DNA from: Stentor coeruleus
Lineage: Eukaryota; Ciliophora; Heterotrichea; Heterotrichida; Stentoridae
DNA: 36,530 nt
Direction: 5' to 3'
Assembly: GCA_001970955.1 (NCBI GenBank)
Contig: MPUH01000757.1
Location: 1-36,530 of the forward strand
Position numbers and translations under genes: made by a program. The stretch's first letter is position 1. Every line of letters starts with the position of its first letter. Shown here one piece after another: positions 19,978 to 30,105 of the stretch. The notes under the pieces are model-generated. The model saw only the letters and a program-made list of their open reading frames with translations, had not been told where the DNA came from and ran no database searches.

Positions 19978-20836
19978 TATATACTTTATAATCATCTAAA
20001 AAAATAATTTTTCAAATAAAACTTGGGATATAAATAAATAATAGTTATTATCCTCAATCTTGTTTTATTCCTGACTACGCTTCTAGTAAAAAATACCTTT
20101 TTTTACATATGAATTTCCATTTAGCATAGTCTATTTTTCTTATTAGTACCAACTTGCTTTAATCTTATATATAACTAATACACATTATGAAATAAAAAAT
20201 TTCTGACATCAGCTATAAAATATTTACTATTATATTCACTACAATATAACTATATTCCGCTTTAAGAATAAATTTATTACATAGCTAACTTTAAAACCTA
20301 AGATAACCTTAAAAATCCTTTCCAACTTGATTATATAACCTTCTTACAAATATATCTTAAACTACCTAATCTAAAACATTTCATAAAGAAACTTCTTACA
20401 AATATATCTTAAACTACCTAGTCTAAAACATTTCATAAAGAAACTTAGAACTCAAACTAACACATGAAAAAATAATTTGTTTAAAAATTCAAGCTTCTGA
20501 ATTATCCCATTTAGAAAAAATCCAAATTTTAAGTTCGAAATTTCATATTACTCTCAAAATATAGGGAAATACATAAATAGTTTTTACAAATAGAATATAC
20601 TGTTTTTGGCAGATTTTCTTTTAGCTTAAGTTTTGTTTTGAAAAATAAAACATGAATTGATCAAATATTTCTAGAGAAATTCTTAAAAAATAAGGATGCT
20701 GTAAACATAATTTTTTTTAGGGAAATTTGTCTTATTTTGAGTGGAAAATTATTTTATTCAGGAAAAAATCTAAATATTTGATGAATTTTAAAAATTTAAG
20801 AACATCAAATTGAATTGAAATAACTGATGGTAATAA
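19978..20836. other. Intergenic region with a 52-bp tandem duplication
   Basis: Non-coding. The stretch about 20040-20460 is C-richer on the + strand, fitting the pattern left of a gene. A 52-bp direct repeat lies at 20340-20443. Promoter of the pseudokinase gene is expected at the right end. Confidence 0.4.
20340..20443. repeat. Tandem direct repeat, 2 x 52 bp
   Basis: Two adjacent copies starting CTTCTTACAAATATATC and ending ATTTCATAAAGAAA, period 52, differing at one position (CTAATCT versus CTAGTCT). Non-coding. Confidence 0.85.
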
Positions 20837-21772
20837 ATGGGTTGCGCTGCAATCAAAAATCGTCAAGATAAATCAAAAGATATTCATTCAATAAGTGTCA
20901 AAAATGACTTATTCCCACCATCTATCATTGATAGTCTTGGGCTAACTTTCCACCCTGATTATGTTTCTTTATCAGTTCTAAAAGTTGGGACTTTATCTGA
21001 GATCATAAGAGTCAAGCATATCCCAACAAAAACCTATCGAGCACTAAAAGTCGTGCCTAAAAATCGTCTTTCCAAAAGAAACATAGACCCAAACACTTAT
21101 TCCATACAAGCAACTTTGCACTCAAAACTATCCCATCCAAACATAATTGAATATATTGAACATTTTTCTGACAACAACTATTTTTTCATAGTAACTGAGT
21201 TATGCAAAGGTTTTTCTCTTTTCCGCAAATCAAAACAAGCAGAAAAATTTTCCGAAATCGAAACTAGTAAATATATACATGAAATACTTCAAGCTATTGA
21301 ACATATGCATAGTAATAATATTGTTCATCGAGATTTAAGCTTAGAAAATATACTGATAAAAGATTTTGCTAGTAATACCATTAAAGTTGCAGGATTTGAT
21401 TATTTAAGTGAACTTGGACCTGATGGTAAAACTCAAGGCATTTATGGGTCACTTCATTTTATAGCTCCAGAAGTTTTCAGAGGGAAATATACTGAAAAAG
21501 TTGATATTTGGAGCTGTGGGATTATTACTTATATTTTGATGACAGGAAAATATCCATATGTAGGTTTTCATAAAATTGAACAAGTTGGGAAAATGCCTTT
21601 TGAGCTGGTAGACGAAAAATGTGCAGGGTTTTCTGGAGAACTTAAGAACCTTTTGAAGAAAATGCTGGAGTTAAACCCTGAAAATCGAATATCTGCTTCG
21701 GATGCACTTAAACATTGGTGGTTTAAGAAAAATTTGTCAAGGCATAGAAAAGCTAAGACTACTTTTGGGTAA
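20837..21772 (+). CDS. Predicted pseudokinase of the Met-Gly-Cys kinase family
   Basis: A 311-residue family member with an intact open frame but degenerate catalytic motifs. Gly2/Cys3 acylation signal is kept. The glycine loop reads LKVGTLSEI (48-56), with the first Gly replaced by Lys and Phe by Leu. Lys71 is present, but its alpha-C Glu partner is Gln91. The catalytic loop is HRDLSLEN (164-171), with Asp166 kept but the following Lys changed to Ser168. The DFG motif is GFD (186-188), so the magnesium-binding Asp is lost. APE (210-212), the DIWSCGI helix and the C-lobe are well preserved. Selection therefore seems to hold the fold and membrane anchor while catalysis is probably gone, as expected of a scaffold or competitor pseudokinase. 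It has no EF-hands. Start follows GGTAATAA; stop TAA. Confidence 0.9.
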   Translation: MGCAAIKNRQDKSKDIHSISVKNDLFPPSIIDSLGLTFHPDYVSLSVLKVGTLSEIIRVKHIPTKTYRALKVVPKNRLSKRNIDPNTYSIQATLHSKLSHPNIIEYIEHFSDNNYFFIVTELCKGFSLFRKSKQAEKFSEIETSKYIHEILQAIEHMHSNNIVHRDLSLENILIKDFASNTIKVAGFDYLSELGPDGKTQGIYGSLHFIAPEVFRGKYTEKVDIWSCGIITYILMTGKYPYVGFHKIEQVGKMPFELVDEKCAGFSGELKNLLKKMLELNPENRISASDALKHWWFKKNLSRHRKAKTTFG

Positions 21773-22286
21773 TAAATGAAATAGAATAAAAAAAGCATGG
21801 ATTTTTTTAGGTTAGACTAGGTTTTTGCTTATAAAGTCATTTTTTGTTGAACTAATTTTTTTATTATAAACATAAAGTTATTAGAATATAAGATGTATAA
21901 GCAAAGTATTTAAGAATTTTTCGACAGAAATAATATGGTTTTTAATATAAGTATATATTTTATTATTTTTATTTTGATATTAAGCAACATATCTTTGAGT
22001 TTATATATACTAACTTAGGAGGATGTCCTTACACCGATAAATAACAAAAAAAATTAGAAGCCAAAAAAAATTTTTTTCTTTTTTCTTAATAATCAAGTTA
22101 TTATGATTTTTATATTTTTATACTCACTTTTAAGCATTTTCTTTATTTTAACCTAGAAATATATCTCCCATTAAAATTTCTCTTCCTCACAAGTTCTAAT
22201 CTGTCAATTCAAATGATATATCTTCTAGACTAATAATCCATACTATACGCCCATATTATTATTCCATCAGTGCATCAGTAATAAAT
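21773..22286. other. Intergenic region, no gene seen
   Basis: 514 nt of AT-rich DNA with long T and A runs. The last ~150 nt before the next kinase start are C-rich and G-poor on the + strand. Confidence 0.4.
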
Positions 22287-23207
22287 ATGGGTTGCGTAAG
22301 TATAAAGCATATAAAAGGTCACTATTCTAAAGTCAAGTCTAACAAAGTATCAGTCGAAGCTTCAAGAGCCTCAATATCTGATGATACATCCTCAATTGAA
22401 TCTGCAGGATATTCTTACATATCGTCAATAGGATCAGGGGTTTATTCCCATGTGATATCTACCAAGCATTTAGTCTCAAGCACATGCAGGGCTATAAAAG
22501 TTATTAAAAAATCAAAATTAATCTTTGAGCATTACAATATGAATTATACACTCAAAGAATCAGAAATATTAGAGAAAATTTCTCATCCTCATTTACTTGC
22601 TTATTATGAAACATTAGAAGATCAGGAAAATTTTTATGTTGTGACAGAACTTTGTAAAGGTGGAAATTTGTCTCAAAGGCTTTGTAAAAAAAGAAAATTT
22701 TCTGAAAATGAGGCAGCTTATGTTTTATTTCAAATATTAAAAGCTCTTGAGTTTTTACATAAAGAAAATGTTGTTCATAGAGATTTAAAGCCTGACAACA
22801 TATTCCTTGAAGAATCGGATGGTTACAAAATAAAAATCGGTGACTTCGGCAATGCTACCTGGCTAGAAAGTGATCGTTTAATGTTTGGATGTTATGGCTC
22901 ACCTTCATACATCCCACCTGAAGTTCTTAATGGAGGATATAATGAAAAAGTAGACATATGGAGTTGTGGGATAATAGCTTATGTACTACTAACAGGAAAA
23001 GCTCCTTATTATGGTTGCGATCCACAGAAAATTAAAGTACAGGTTTTTGCCAAACCTTTTCAGTTAACTGAAGAGAATTCTGAAGGTATTTCAGAAGAAT
23101 GCAAGGAATTACTTAAAAAAATGCTCAGAATCAAGCCTGAAGAAAGAGTTTCAGCCACTGAGGCTCTTAAGCATGATTGGTTTAAGAATATTCAAGCAAA
23201 TAACTAA
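22287..23207 (+). CDS. Met-Gly-Cys protein kinase without EF-hands
   Basis: A 306-residue kinase-only family member. Gly2/Cys3 predict dual acylation, followed by a basic and Ser-rich linker (residues 10-40). Kinase domain about 42-302: IGSGVYSHV (48-56), Lys71, alpha-C Glu91, HRDLKPDN (164-171), DFG (186-188). The APE motif reads PPE (210-212), a tolerated change since the Glu remains. The C-terminal block is KHDWF. All catalytic residues are present, so predicted active. It is the nearest complete neighbour of the pseudokinase and shares its length and C-terminus (KKMLxxxPExRxSAxxALKH). Start in AATAAATATGGG; stop TAA. Confidence 0.93.
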   Translation: MGCVSIKHIKGHYSKVKSNKVSVEASRASISDDTSSIESAGYSYISSIGSGVYSHVISTKHLVSSTCRAIKVIKKSKLIFEHYNMNYTLKESEILEKISHPHLLAYYETLEDQENFYVVTELCKGGNLSQRLCKKRKFSENEAAYVLFQILKALEFLHKENVVHRDLKPDNIFLEESDGYKIKIGDFGNATWLESDRLMFGCYGSPSYIPPEVLNGGYNEKVDIWSCGIIAYVLLTGKAPYYGCDPQKIKVQVFAKPFQLTEENSEGISEECKELLKKMLRIKPEERVSATEALKHDWFKNIQANN

Positions 23208-24236
23208 TTGTAACTATAATGAGCATTTTTTTTTTGATAAGTAGTTTTATATAAACAATGTTTTTTACATAATTACTTATATGGAAAAATAGTTTGTTTT
23301 ATAAGGATTTATGTTTTAATGGGAGACCTAATTATATAAAATTTAGATTTTGTTGAACAGAAGAAAATTATAAATCAAGTGGAGGCTTGGGTAAAACCTT
23401 AGAGTGGGTTAAGTCAGCATTTTCTGATAAAAATAAGAAGGTGTTTAAAAACTTATAAAAATCTTTATATATGAGAATATATGATTTATTCTATTTATCT
23501 AACCCTTACTAAGCTTTATTTTATTAACAAAATCCTAAAAATATACTATTTACAGTTCTTCATTGAGTTTGACTGTCTTTTTTGTAACACTTAGACTAAA
23601 AATTAAATGGCATTTTTTTAACCCTTAACGTTGTAGGGAAATCATGTGAAACATTAGATCTTATACTTAGGTTTCTTTATATATTAGCTATTAAGCAAAT
23701 GGATAAGTTATTTTGTTGAAGGGAAAGTACTTCTGCCATCAGATGGAAATTTCCTGTAAGAATTTTTTTTATCATTCAGCACTAATTAATGCTTTCTCAA
23801 TCTTCAGATATTTAATTGATGAAGAATTTTCCTTGATGTTATAAGCATAATAAATAAGGTAATGAAATCATGAGGTATTAAGTTGGAATGATTTGGATAT
23901 TGAAGAACTTGAGGGCCATTTTAAAACATTAAAGGATTATAATTTAATTTATCGATATATTCTTTGAGTGAATATAATTAAAATCATCCAAGTACTAAAA
24001 TATTTATTTAATATCAAAAACTACTGAAACAATTTTCCTCTTCTAAAACCAAAATCTATTATAAAATTGCATAATTCAAAATGATATTTCATAATAAAAC
24101 AATCTATTAATAATGATTTAAAGCAAAGATACAACATGCAAACAGCTTTTAAATCTAAAAATATCTATCAAAAAACGAACTATATTTAATATTAAACTTA
24201 TCTTTATCTTAAACATTAGTTAAATTGTTACATTTT
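23208..24236. other. Intergenic region between convergent kinase genes
   Basis: About 1 kb with no supported gene between two gene 3' ends. Left part G-biased, right part (from about 23960) C/A-biased. A 30-codon open stretch near 23880-23970 looks protein-like but is too short to call. Confidence 0.4.
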
Positions 24237-25211
24237 TTATATCATCCTCAAAAAGAAAAGTGACAACTTCTTCAAGCAGGTCACTAATTCATAATTTAAC
24301 ATAAAATAAAATAAAATAACATCATTAAACAATTTATGTCTTATAGCATCAGAAGCTGAAATTCTTTCTTCAGGTTTTATTCTAAGCATTTCTTTCAGCA
24401 GGCTAACAAATTCATTACTCAGCCCTTCACAATTATCAGCACTTATCTGAAAAGGTGAGCACAAAATTTTTTCAAGAACTTCTTCTGTAGTCCGTTCTTC
24501 ATAAGGCCATTTACCAGTGGATAATGCATAAGCTAATATCCCACAGCTCCAAATATCAATTTTTTCATTATAATCTCCCTCTAACATCTCTGGAGCGATA
24601 TAAAAAATAGAGCCACAACACCCAGAAACTCTTTGGTTTTTTTCTAAGTTTGCAGCTGTGCCGAAGTCTGTAAGTTTTATTTTATTTGACCCTTCAGATA
24701 CAAATAAAATATTTTCAAGTTTTATGTCTCTGTGAACTATTTTGTTATCATGCAGGTATTCAACAGCTGATAATATTTGAAGTAAAATTTCTTTGACAGT
24801 GTTTTCTTTAAGTTTTCCTGCTTTTTTTATTTTTTCATATAGGTTTTTCTCTTGACATAACTCAGTGACTATATATAAAAATGAACTATCTTCGAAAGAA
24901 TCTATGTATGAAACTATATTCTCATGGTTGAGTTTTTTTAGGACACTCACTTCATTATTTAAGGCTTTTTTCGATTGATTAGGCTTAGAAGGATTTTTTG
25001 CTATCATTTTGATTGCAAATTGGGCTTTAGTTGAAACATGCTGAGCTTTGACCACTTTGCCAAATCCTCCTTTGCCGAGTAGTGTTGAAATCGAATAGTC
25101 TTCAAGTCTAGAACTGTTTGAGGTTGTAGACCATGCATCATTTATTTGTGGTTTCATTATACAGACTTGAGTTGATTTTCTGCGTTTTAGCATTGGATTT
25201 CCACAGCCCAT
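24237..25211 (-). CDS. Met-Gly-Cys protein kinase without EF-hands, inverted, with extra C-terminal tail
   Basis: A 324-residue kinase on the minus strand, last member of the array. Gly2/Cys3, then a basic stretch (LKRRKS, residues 8-13) that would strengthen membrane binding. Kinase domain about 39-296: LGKGGFGKV (45-53), the most canonical glycine loop of the family; Lys68; HRDIKLEN (160-167); DFG (182-184); APE (206-208); closing HKLF. Predicted active. After the kinase domain about 27 residues rich in Leu, Phe and Ile continue to the stop. This tail is not seen in the sister proteins and could be read-through into former non-coding DNA. Stop TAA. Confidence 0.92.
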   Translation of the reverse strand: MGCGNPMLKRRKSTQVCIMKPQINDAWSTTSNSSRLEDYSISTLLGKGGFGKVVKAQHVSTKAQFAIKMIAKNPSKPNQSKKALNNEVSVLKKLNHENIVSYIDSFEDSSFLYIVTELCQEKNLYEKIKKAGKLKENTVKEILLQILSAVEYLHDNKIVHRDIKLENILFVSEGSNKIKLTDFGTAANLEKNQRVSGCCGSIFYIAPEMLEGDYNEKIDIWSCGILAYALSTGKWPYEERTTEEVLEKILCSPFQISADNCEGLSNEFVSLLKEMLRIKPEERISASDAIRHKLFNDVILFYFMLNYELVTCLKKLSLFFLRMI

Positions 25212-26943
25212 TTTTATTTGTATTAAAGTTTATTTGGAAGTAGTATTAGAGTTATTAAGTTAATTTCCAGCAGAAAAAAGATTGGAACGTATATAAAAAA
25301 TGGTTTTAATTTATAGTTTTCTTTTACAACAGAAAGCATAGTTTTTACAATAGATTTCTTTCTTACAATAATATTTGCTGATTATTATGATTTTAATTAT
25401 CATTCAATCATCTTGTTTAAACAAAATGTTTCTAATTCCCTTGCTAAAATCTTTTCAATTTTTCGAGGCATTTCATAAATCAAATGACTTTTTTCCTTTT
25501 GCTTCTCTTTGCTATTAACCTTTTAATACTTAATCCACACATTTCGAGCTTGATTATAGTATGCTAACAGTTTTGAATTTACATATAAATTTTGCCTTGT
25601 CAATCCTCTCTTTTCAAAAACTGTTTTAAGAGCATAAATTTTATATTTCTAAATCAATGATTACTAAGATTCAGGAACTCTAAGTAAATAATATAAGCTA
25701 ATGATAAGTTGATTAAATAATAATTTATAGCTTTTATCTTTGGAATGATTATAAGATAGGAAAAAATTAATAGTTTTATAGTATGGATTTTATTTTTGAT
25801 TAAGAGATAATATGGGGATAAGTTATTTAGCGTAAAAGTATATTAAAAAGATATGGAAATTGTAAGTTGAGTATATTATTGTTGTTATAAAATTATGAAT
25901 AATGCTTTGTTTTTATGGGAAATATATTTAGTTTTAGGGTTTGTTGCTGGAATTGTAATAAAATTAAATGATTTATAAACTTTATCTTATTTTAAAGAAA
26001 CAGAAATAAAGAATTAAGATAAAATAAAGACTATTTTCATTATGCAATTGCTCTAAAAAATATTTTATACTTTAAAATTTGCTTTTTAAATGAGAGATCT
26101 GAGTGAAACTTAGAAATTATTTATGAAATAAAAATACGAGTTTTATTTGTGATACTCAATAGTTATATTTAGTTTTTTACTTTAAATAAATCTTTTGTGC
26201 AAAGCTTCAACCAGATTTTTTTAGATATGATTATAGTAACCAAAATATATTACATATTTTATCACATTTTTATACTTTCATAAATATCTTAAAATATAAT
26301 ATTTTAAGTTTATGTGTATTTCATTAATTTCAATGATCATAAGGGCTAAGTTCCTATATATAAAATTGCATCAAATCAAAATTACATATGTAGAAGTTTT
26401 ACGTCTACAAAAATTGCTAATTCTATACAATATATTTCAAAATTCATCCAAAAAATCTAAAATTATTATAAAACAAAAAAATACATCCACAGCACTTTAT
26501 TTAAAACTATAAAAATACTAAACTCTTCTAAAATAACTAAAATTTTAGTTTATTTTAAGATCGCTGCATAATCAATAGTTATAAAAACAACTCAATTTAG
26601 CAGGACAAATTTTAAAGAAATAACTGCAAGATTTAATATTTTTATAGCAAAAATATTAAATAAGCCAAAACTAAATTGAAAATTATAATTTTATAAATAT
26701 TATGCATAACTTTCAAGTCTAATTTCTGCATTTGTTTTTCTGATATGCGAATTTTATTTTTTTATATAGTTTTGTCATTAACAAGAGTTGGCCAATAGTC
26801 AAGCGATAATTCTTAACTAATACTAAAAATATAGTTTTGTCATATACAATTTTTTGTGTTGTAATTTTAATATGCTGTTATTTAAAGTATATAATTAATG
26901 TAAATAATATATATGAATATTACAAAGCCTTATAATAATAATC
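25212..26943. other. Long intergenic region with one possible coding relic
   Basis: About 1.7 kb between a kinase start (minus) and the VPS36 start (plus). It contains a possible decayed coding fragment on the minus strand (25400-25642, listed separately). The remainder is AT-rich without credible genes; a 66-codon frame at 26312-26512 is judged to be chance. Confidence 0.4.
25400..25642 (-). pseudogene. Possible decayed coding fragment, family not recognised
   Basis: On the minus strand about 81 codons read as protein-like sequence broken by one TAA: KIYALKTVFEKRGLTRQN, LLAYYNQARNVWIKY, stop, then EMPRKIEKILARELETFCLN, ending in TGA. Amino-acid composition is unlike the Phe/Ile/Asn-rich translation of surrounding intergenic DNA. 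Upstream the frame meets several stops and there is no start in the usual context. It could be a gene relic, or part of an exon with an undetected intron. No family is claimed. Confidence 0.35.
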
Positions 26944-28065
26944 ATGGAAGTCAAATTGACAGAAAGTTCAAGACCAGTTTTAATTCCAAATGAAGTTATT
27001 ATTAAAGAGCAAAGTAAAGTCGAAGTTCTTTTTGAGTATTTTTTATGTAGTGATTCAAAACAAGGAGAGTATTATTGCTATTTAACTTCACATAGATTAG
27101 TATGTGTAAGTAAAAAGAACTTTGCTATACCATTAGCTTATATTGAAGGCCAAAAAGCAGCAGGAGGTTTTTTGAGGACTCACAGAATTGAGTTCAATGT
27201 TAGGATTAAAGCTCTTCCACAATATCTACATGAATACATGCCACAAGCTCTAATGCCAAGTATGATAAGTATGAAGTTTACAGTAGGAGGAAGAGATGAA
27301 TTTCTTACACAAATAGACACTGCCTGTAGAGCTGAGTCTTGGAATAAACCTATCATAGTAGAACAAAAGCAAATAAAAGTTGAAGGTTATGGTATAGGAG
27401 GAATAAAACAAGCATTAAAAGAAGACACCCATGATAGAAACCAAACTCTCTCAGCTGGTTTCAAAGATCTTAAATCCTTAAGCGACAAATCACGTGAACT
27501 GAAAAACTTAGCTTCCAAACTAAAACAAATGGATGAAAGTAAAGATCCAGAACTTCAAGAAATCAAAGCTACAATGGCTAGTATGGGCTTTACATCAGGT
27601 GTGACAAAAGAAACTGCTGGTAAAAATTATATACCTCAACTTGCTAGAGAATTATGTGATTTTATTAAAGAACCTTTACAAAATAATGGTGGGCTTCTAC
27701 CTTTACTTGATGCATATTGTATCTATAATAGAGCACGTGGAGGTAGTGTTATATCGCCTAGTGATATGGCTCAAGCTTGTGAATTATTTGAAAGTTTATC
27801 TTTACCTATTAAAATTAGAGTACTTGCTGGTGGGACTAAAGCTTTATCACTTGGAGGACAAGCTGTAGAAAATTTAACAAGGTCGCTGATTGAAAAAATC
27901 AGAGAAGTTGGACATCTTTCGTCAAAGGAAGCAGCTGAGATATTTAAAATCAGTACTACAATTGCTTTAGAATGCTTACTGTTAGGAGAAAATCAGGGAC
28001 AATTATGTCGTGATCAAGGACTTCAAGGACTTCATTTCTATTACAATTTATTTTTGAGGAATTAA
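26944..28065 (+). CDS. VPS36: VPS36, ESCRT-II subunit (GLUE domain + EAP30 winged helices)
   Basis: A 373-residue ESCRT-II subunit that sorts ubiquitinated membrane cargo into multivesicular bodies. The N-terminal ~140 residues fit a GLUE (PH-like) domain that binds phosphoinositide and ubiquitin, including YYCYLTSHRLVCVSK and RTHRIEFNVRIKALPQ. A helical linker (about 160-200) leads to the EAP30 tandem winged-helix region, with ISPSDMAQACELFESLSLP, then IKIRVLAGGTKAL and a C-terminal LLGENQGQLCRDQGLQGLHF that closely parallels the [20 protein letters not shown] end of animal VPS36. Length matches the animal protein (about 386). The start context AATAATAATCATGG is slightly off the local norm, but no better ATG is upstream. 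Stop TAA. Firm identification. Confidence 0.93.
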   Translation: MEVKLTESSRPVLIPNEVIIKEQSKVEVLFEYFLCSDSKQGEYYCYLTSHRLVCVSKKNFAIPLAYIEGQKAAGGFLRTHRIEFNVRIKALPQYLHEYMPQALMPSMISMKFTVGGRDEFLTQIDTACRAESWNKPIIVEQKQIKVEGYGIGGIKQALKEDTHDRNQTLSAGFKDLKSLSDKSRELKNLASKLKQMDESKDPELQEIKATMASMGFTSGVTKETAGKNYIPQLARELCDFIKEPLQNNGGLLPLLDAYCIYNRARGGSVISPSDMAQACELFESLSLPIKIRVLAGGTKALSLGGQAVENLTRSLIEKIREVGHLSSKEAAEIFKISTTIALECLLLGENQGQLCRDQGLQGLHFYYNLFLRN

Positions 28066-28549
28066 TCATATAACTTTCTCTTAAAAATTGTGAGTAATTT
28101 AGGCGTTTTTATTGCTTTTGGGTATAATTTTATGTATATTTGTATATAGATTAGTATGTTTATATTATAGTATATATTGATTAATATAGTTATATTATAT
28201 CACTATATTTCTTCTTATAATTATTGTGTTTGGTCCAGCAACTTCTACTATTAGTTGTTTTAACAAGGAAAATCGTAGTTTTTTTGGGGGCCTATATACA
28301 ATTGTTTGTAATTTTTCCCTTTTTTATTACACTAGTGTATACTACATCATTGCCAGTATTTATAATGTATAGCATGTGTAAATACTATACAAATTACTAC
28401 TGACGTATAGGTTTTCATTTAAAAAATAGCATATAATTTTAATATAATCATAAGATTCTTCACAGCTCCATAAAGAAAACCTTAAAAATATATTTTATAT
28501 CTAAATTGCCTATATCTAAAAAATATCTCATATAAGTTATTCTAGATAA
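28066..28549. other. Intergenic region with a cluster of GTATA-type inverted motifs
   Basis: 484 nt between VPS36 and the PUM3-like gene. At 28366-28391 an inverted repeat TGTATAG...CTATACA is separated by 12 nt, and related GTATAC and GTATAG words occur nearby (about 28337-28410), as does the palindrome ACACTAGTGT. These may be promoter elements. No RNA gene could be recognised. Confidence 0.4.
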
Positions 28550-30091
28550 ATGGTCGACAAACGTAAGAGACCAGTTACCTCAGTCACTCACAAAAAAATC
28601 AAGCTAAACAAGCCACAAGAGCTTCCTGAAGTTGATAACACAAGGAAAGAAATCAACAAATATTACTCAAAACTCTTGTCGAAAGATGCACGTGACAGAA
28701 CAAAGCTGAGTCAAAAAATTCTGGGACTTTTAGGGGAGGACCTATTAAGTGCTAGTAAAAAGCACGACCTTTCAAGAGTTATTCAAGCTTGTCTCAAGTA
28801 TGGGAGTGATGCTCAGAAATCGAGTATTGCAGAAAAGCTCAGACCAAATTTTGCTGAGTTAGCTGCAGGAAAGTATTCTTATTTTCTGGCAAAGAAACTC
28901 TTAAAACTAGGTGACAAAGAAGAATTACTTGCAGAAGTCCTAGAAAATGCTAAACGTATGGTAACAACCACATACGGGATTCGTTTCCTTGACCTCCTTT
29001 ACAAAGAAGGCAATTACCGAGCTCGGGTCCTAAGTGCCATATTTAACGCAAACGTTCAAGATCATAACCTTGAAGCATTAGACAAAGAATCAATTGAGTC
29101 TGTAAAACAATCAATCTCAATAAAAAAAATCTTCAGCAAAGATTTAATCGAATACAAGCTTGTTATGCATATTGTGTATATTTATCTATCAGTTTGTACT
29201 GATGATGAAAAATATGATACTTTAACACAGCTTTTCGATAAATTTGAAAGCCTTTTTCAGTCTCGCTATGGGACTATATTAGCCATTCAAGCTTTAGCAA
29301 TTTCTGATATCAAACAAAGAAAAGGTATTTTAAAGTCTGCTCAAGGACTTGTTCAATATATTTACGACCCAGAATCTTATGCTTATTTGTTTTTTATCAA
29401 ACTTATTCAAGTAGTTGATGATACAAAAAGAGTAAATAAAATGATCATTATGCCGATTATCCAAAATATGAAGAATTATGTTAACTCGATTAATGGGATG
29501 AAGTTTTTAATGCATTTACTTCCTTATGACTTTTCATCAAATTCCTTAAGCACAAACGAACAAGAAGCTTTAAATGAAAACCTAAACACAACAAGTAAAA
29601 AAGATTTATCAACAAAAAAACGTGAAATATTTAAAGAGATTTTCCCAAGGTTTTCTAAAGAAATCCACAATAGTTTTAAAGAACTTATCAACAACCCAAA
29701 ACTTAATATTCTTATAATCGCTACAGTTTTAGCTATATTAAACGGGTTTAGTTGTAATGAAATAGTATCTGATTGTGGAAATGCAGTTTTAAACTGGGAG
29801 ATTATGGATAATAATTGCGGTCATAGGATTCTTAAAAAAATTATTGAACTTGAAGCTGAGACTAAACAGAATATTTTTACAAAAGCGTATTTCAAAGCTT
29901 TTAAATCACGAAAAGACTATTTGGAAAAGTTAATAAAAAGTAGAGGGGTTTGGGTTTTAGTTGCTTTAGTTGAAAAAAGTGGACTTAAAAACAAAACCAA
30001 AAAGCTTTTGAGCCCGTTATCAAGCCAACTTGACCCTTCGAAAACTGGTGAAAAAGCTTTATTAGACGTAATTACCATTAAAAAAACTTAG
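28550..30091 (+). CDS. PUM3: PUM3/Puf6-family nucleolar RNA-binding protein
   Basis: A 513-residue PUF-like protein of the PUM3 (Puf-A)/Puf6 class, which in other eukaryotes acts in the nucleolus in 60S subunit assembly. A basic N-terminus (residues 1-27, KRKRP...KKIKLNKP) looks like a nuclear/nucleolar signal. Divergent Pumilio repeats follow from about 60; HDLSRVIQACLKYGS and KYSYFLAKKLLKLG match the HDSTRVIQCYIQYG and KYSRNIVKKFLMYG repeats of human PUM3. Later GMKFLMHLLP and GHRILKKIIELE fit the CPL/C-terminal repeats. It is shorter than human PUM3 (about 650), mostly at the N-terminus. Start follows CTAGATAA; stop TAG. Only 14 nt separate its stop from the next ATG on the same strand. 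Confidence 0.9.
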   Translation: MVDKRKRPVTSVTHKKIKLNKPQELPEVDNTRKEINKYYSKLLSKDARDRTKLSQKILGLLGEDLLSASKKHDLSRVIQACLKYGSDAQKSSIAEKLRPNFAELAAGKYSYFLAKKLLKLGDKEELLAEVLENAKRMVTTTYGIRFLDLLYKEGNYRARVLSAIFNANVQDHNLEALDKESIESVKQSISIKKIFSKDLIEYKLVMHIVYIYLSVCTDDEKYDTLTQLFDKFESLFQSRYGTILAIQALAISDIKQRKGILKSAQGLVQYIYDPESYAYLFFIKLIQVVDDTKRVNKMIIMPIIQNMKNYVNSINGMKFLMHLLPYDFSSNSLSTNEQEALNENLNTTSKKDLSTKKREIFKEIFPRFSKEIHNSFKELINNPKLNILIIATVLAILNGFSCNEIVSDCGNAVLNWEIMDNNCGHRILKKIIELEAETKQNIFTKAYFKAFKSRKDYLEKLIKSRGVWVLVALVEKSGLKNKTKKLLSPLSSQLDPSKTGEKALLDVITIKKT

Positions 30092-30105
30092 ATAATTTTA
30101 TAAAA

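Noticed and set aside
23877-23975. Short protein-like run (LSWNDLDIEELEGHFKTLKD)
   Set aside because: Only about 33 codons between stops, within chance expectation; no family recognised.
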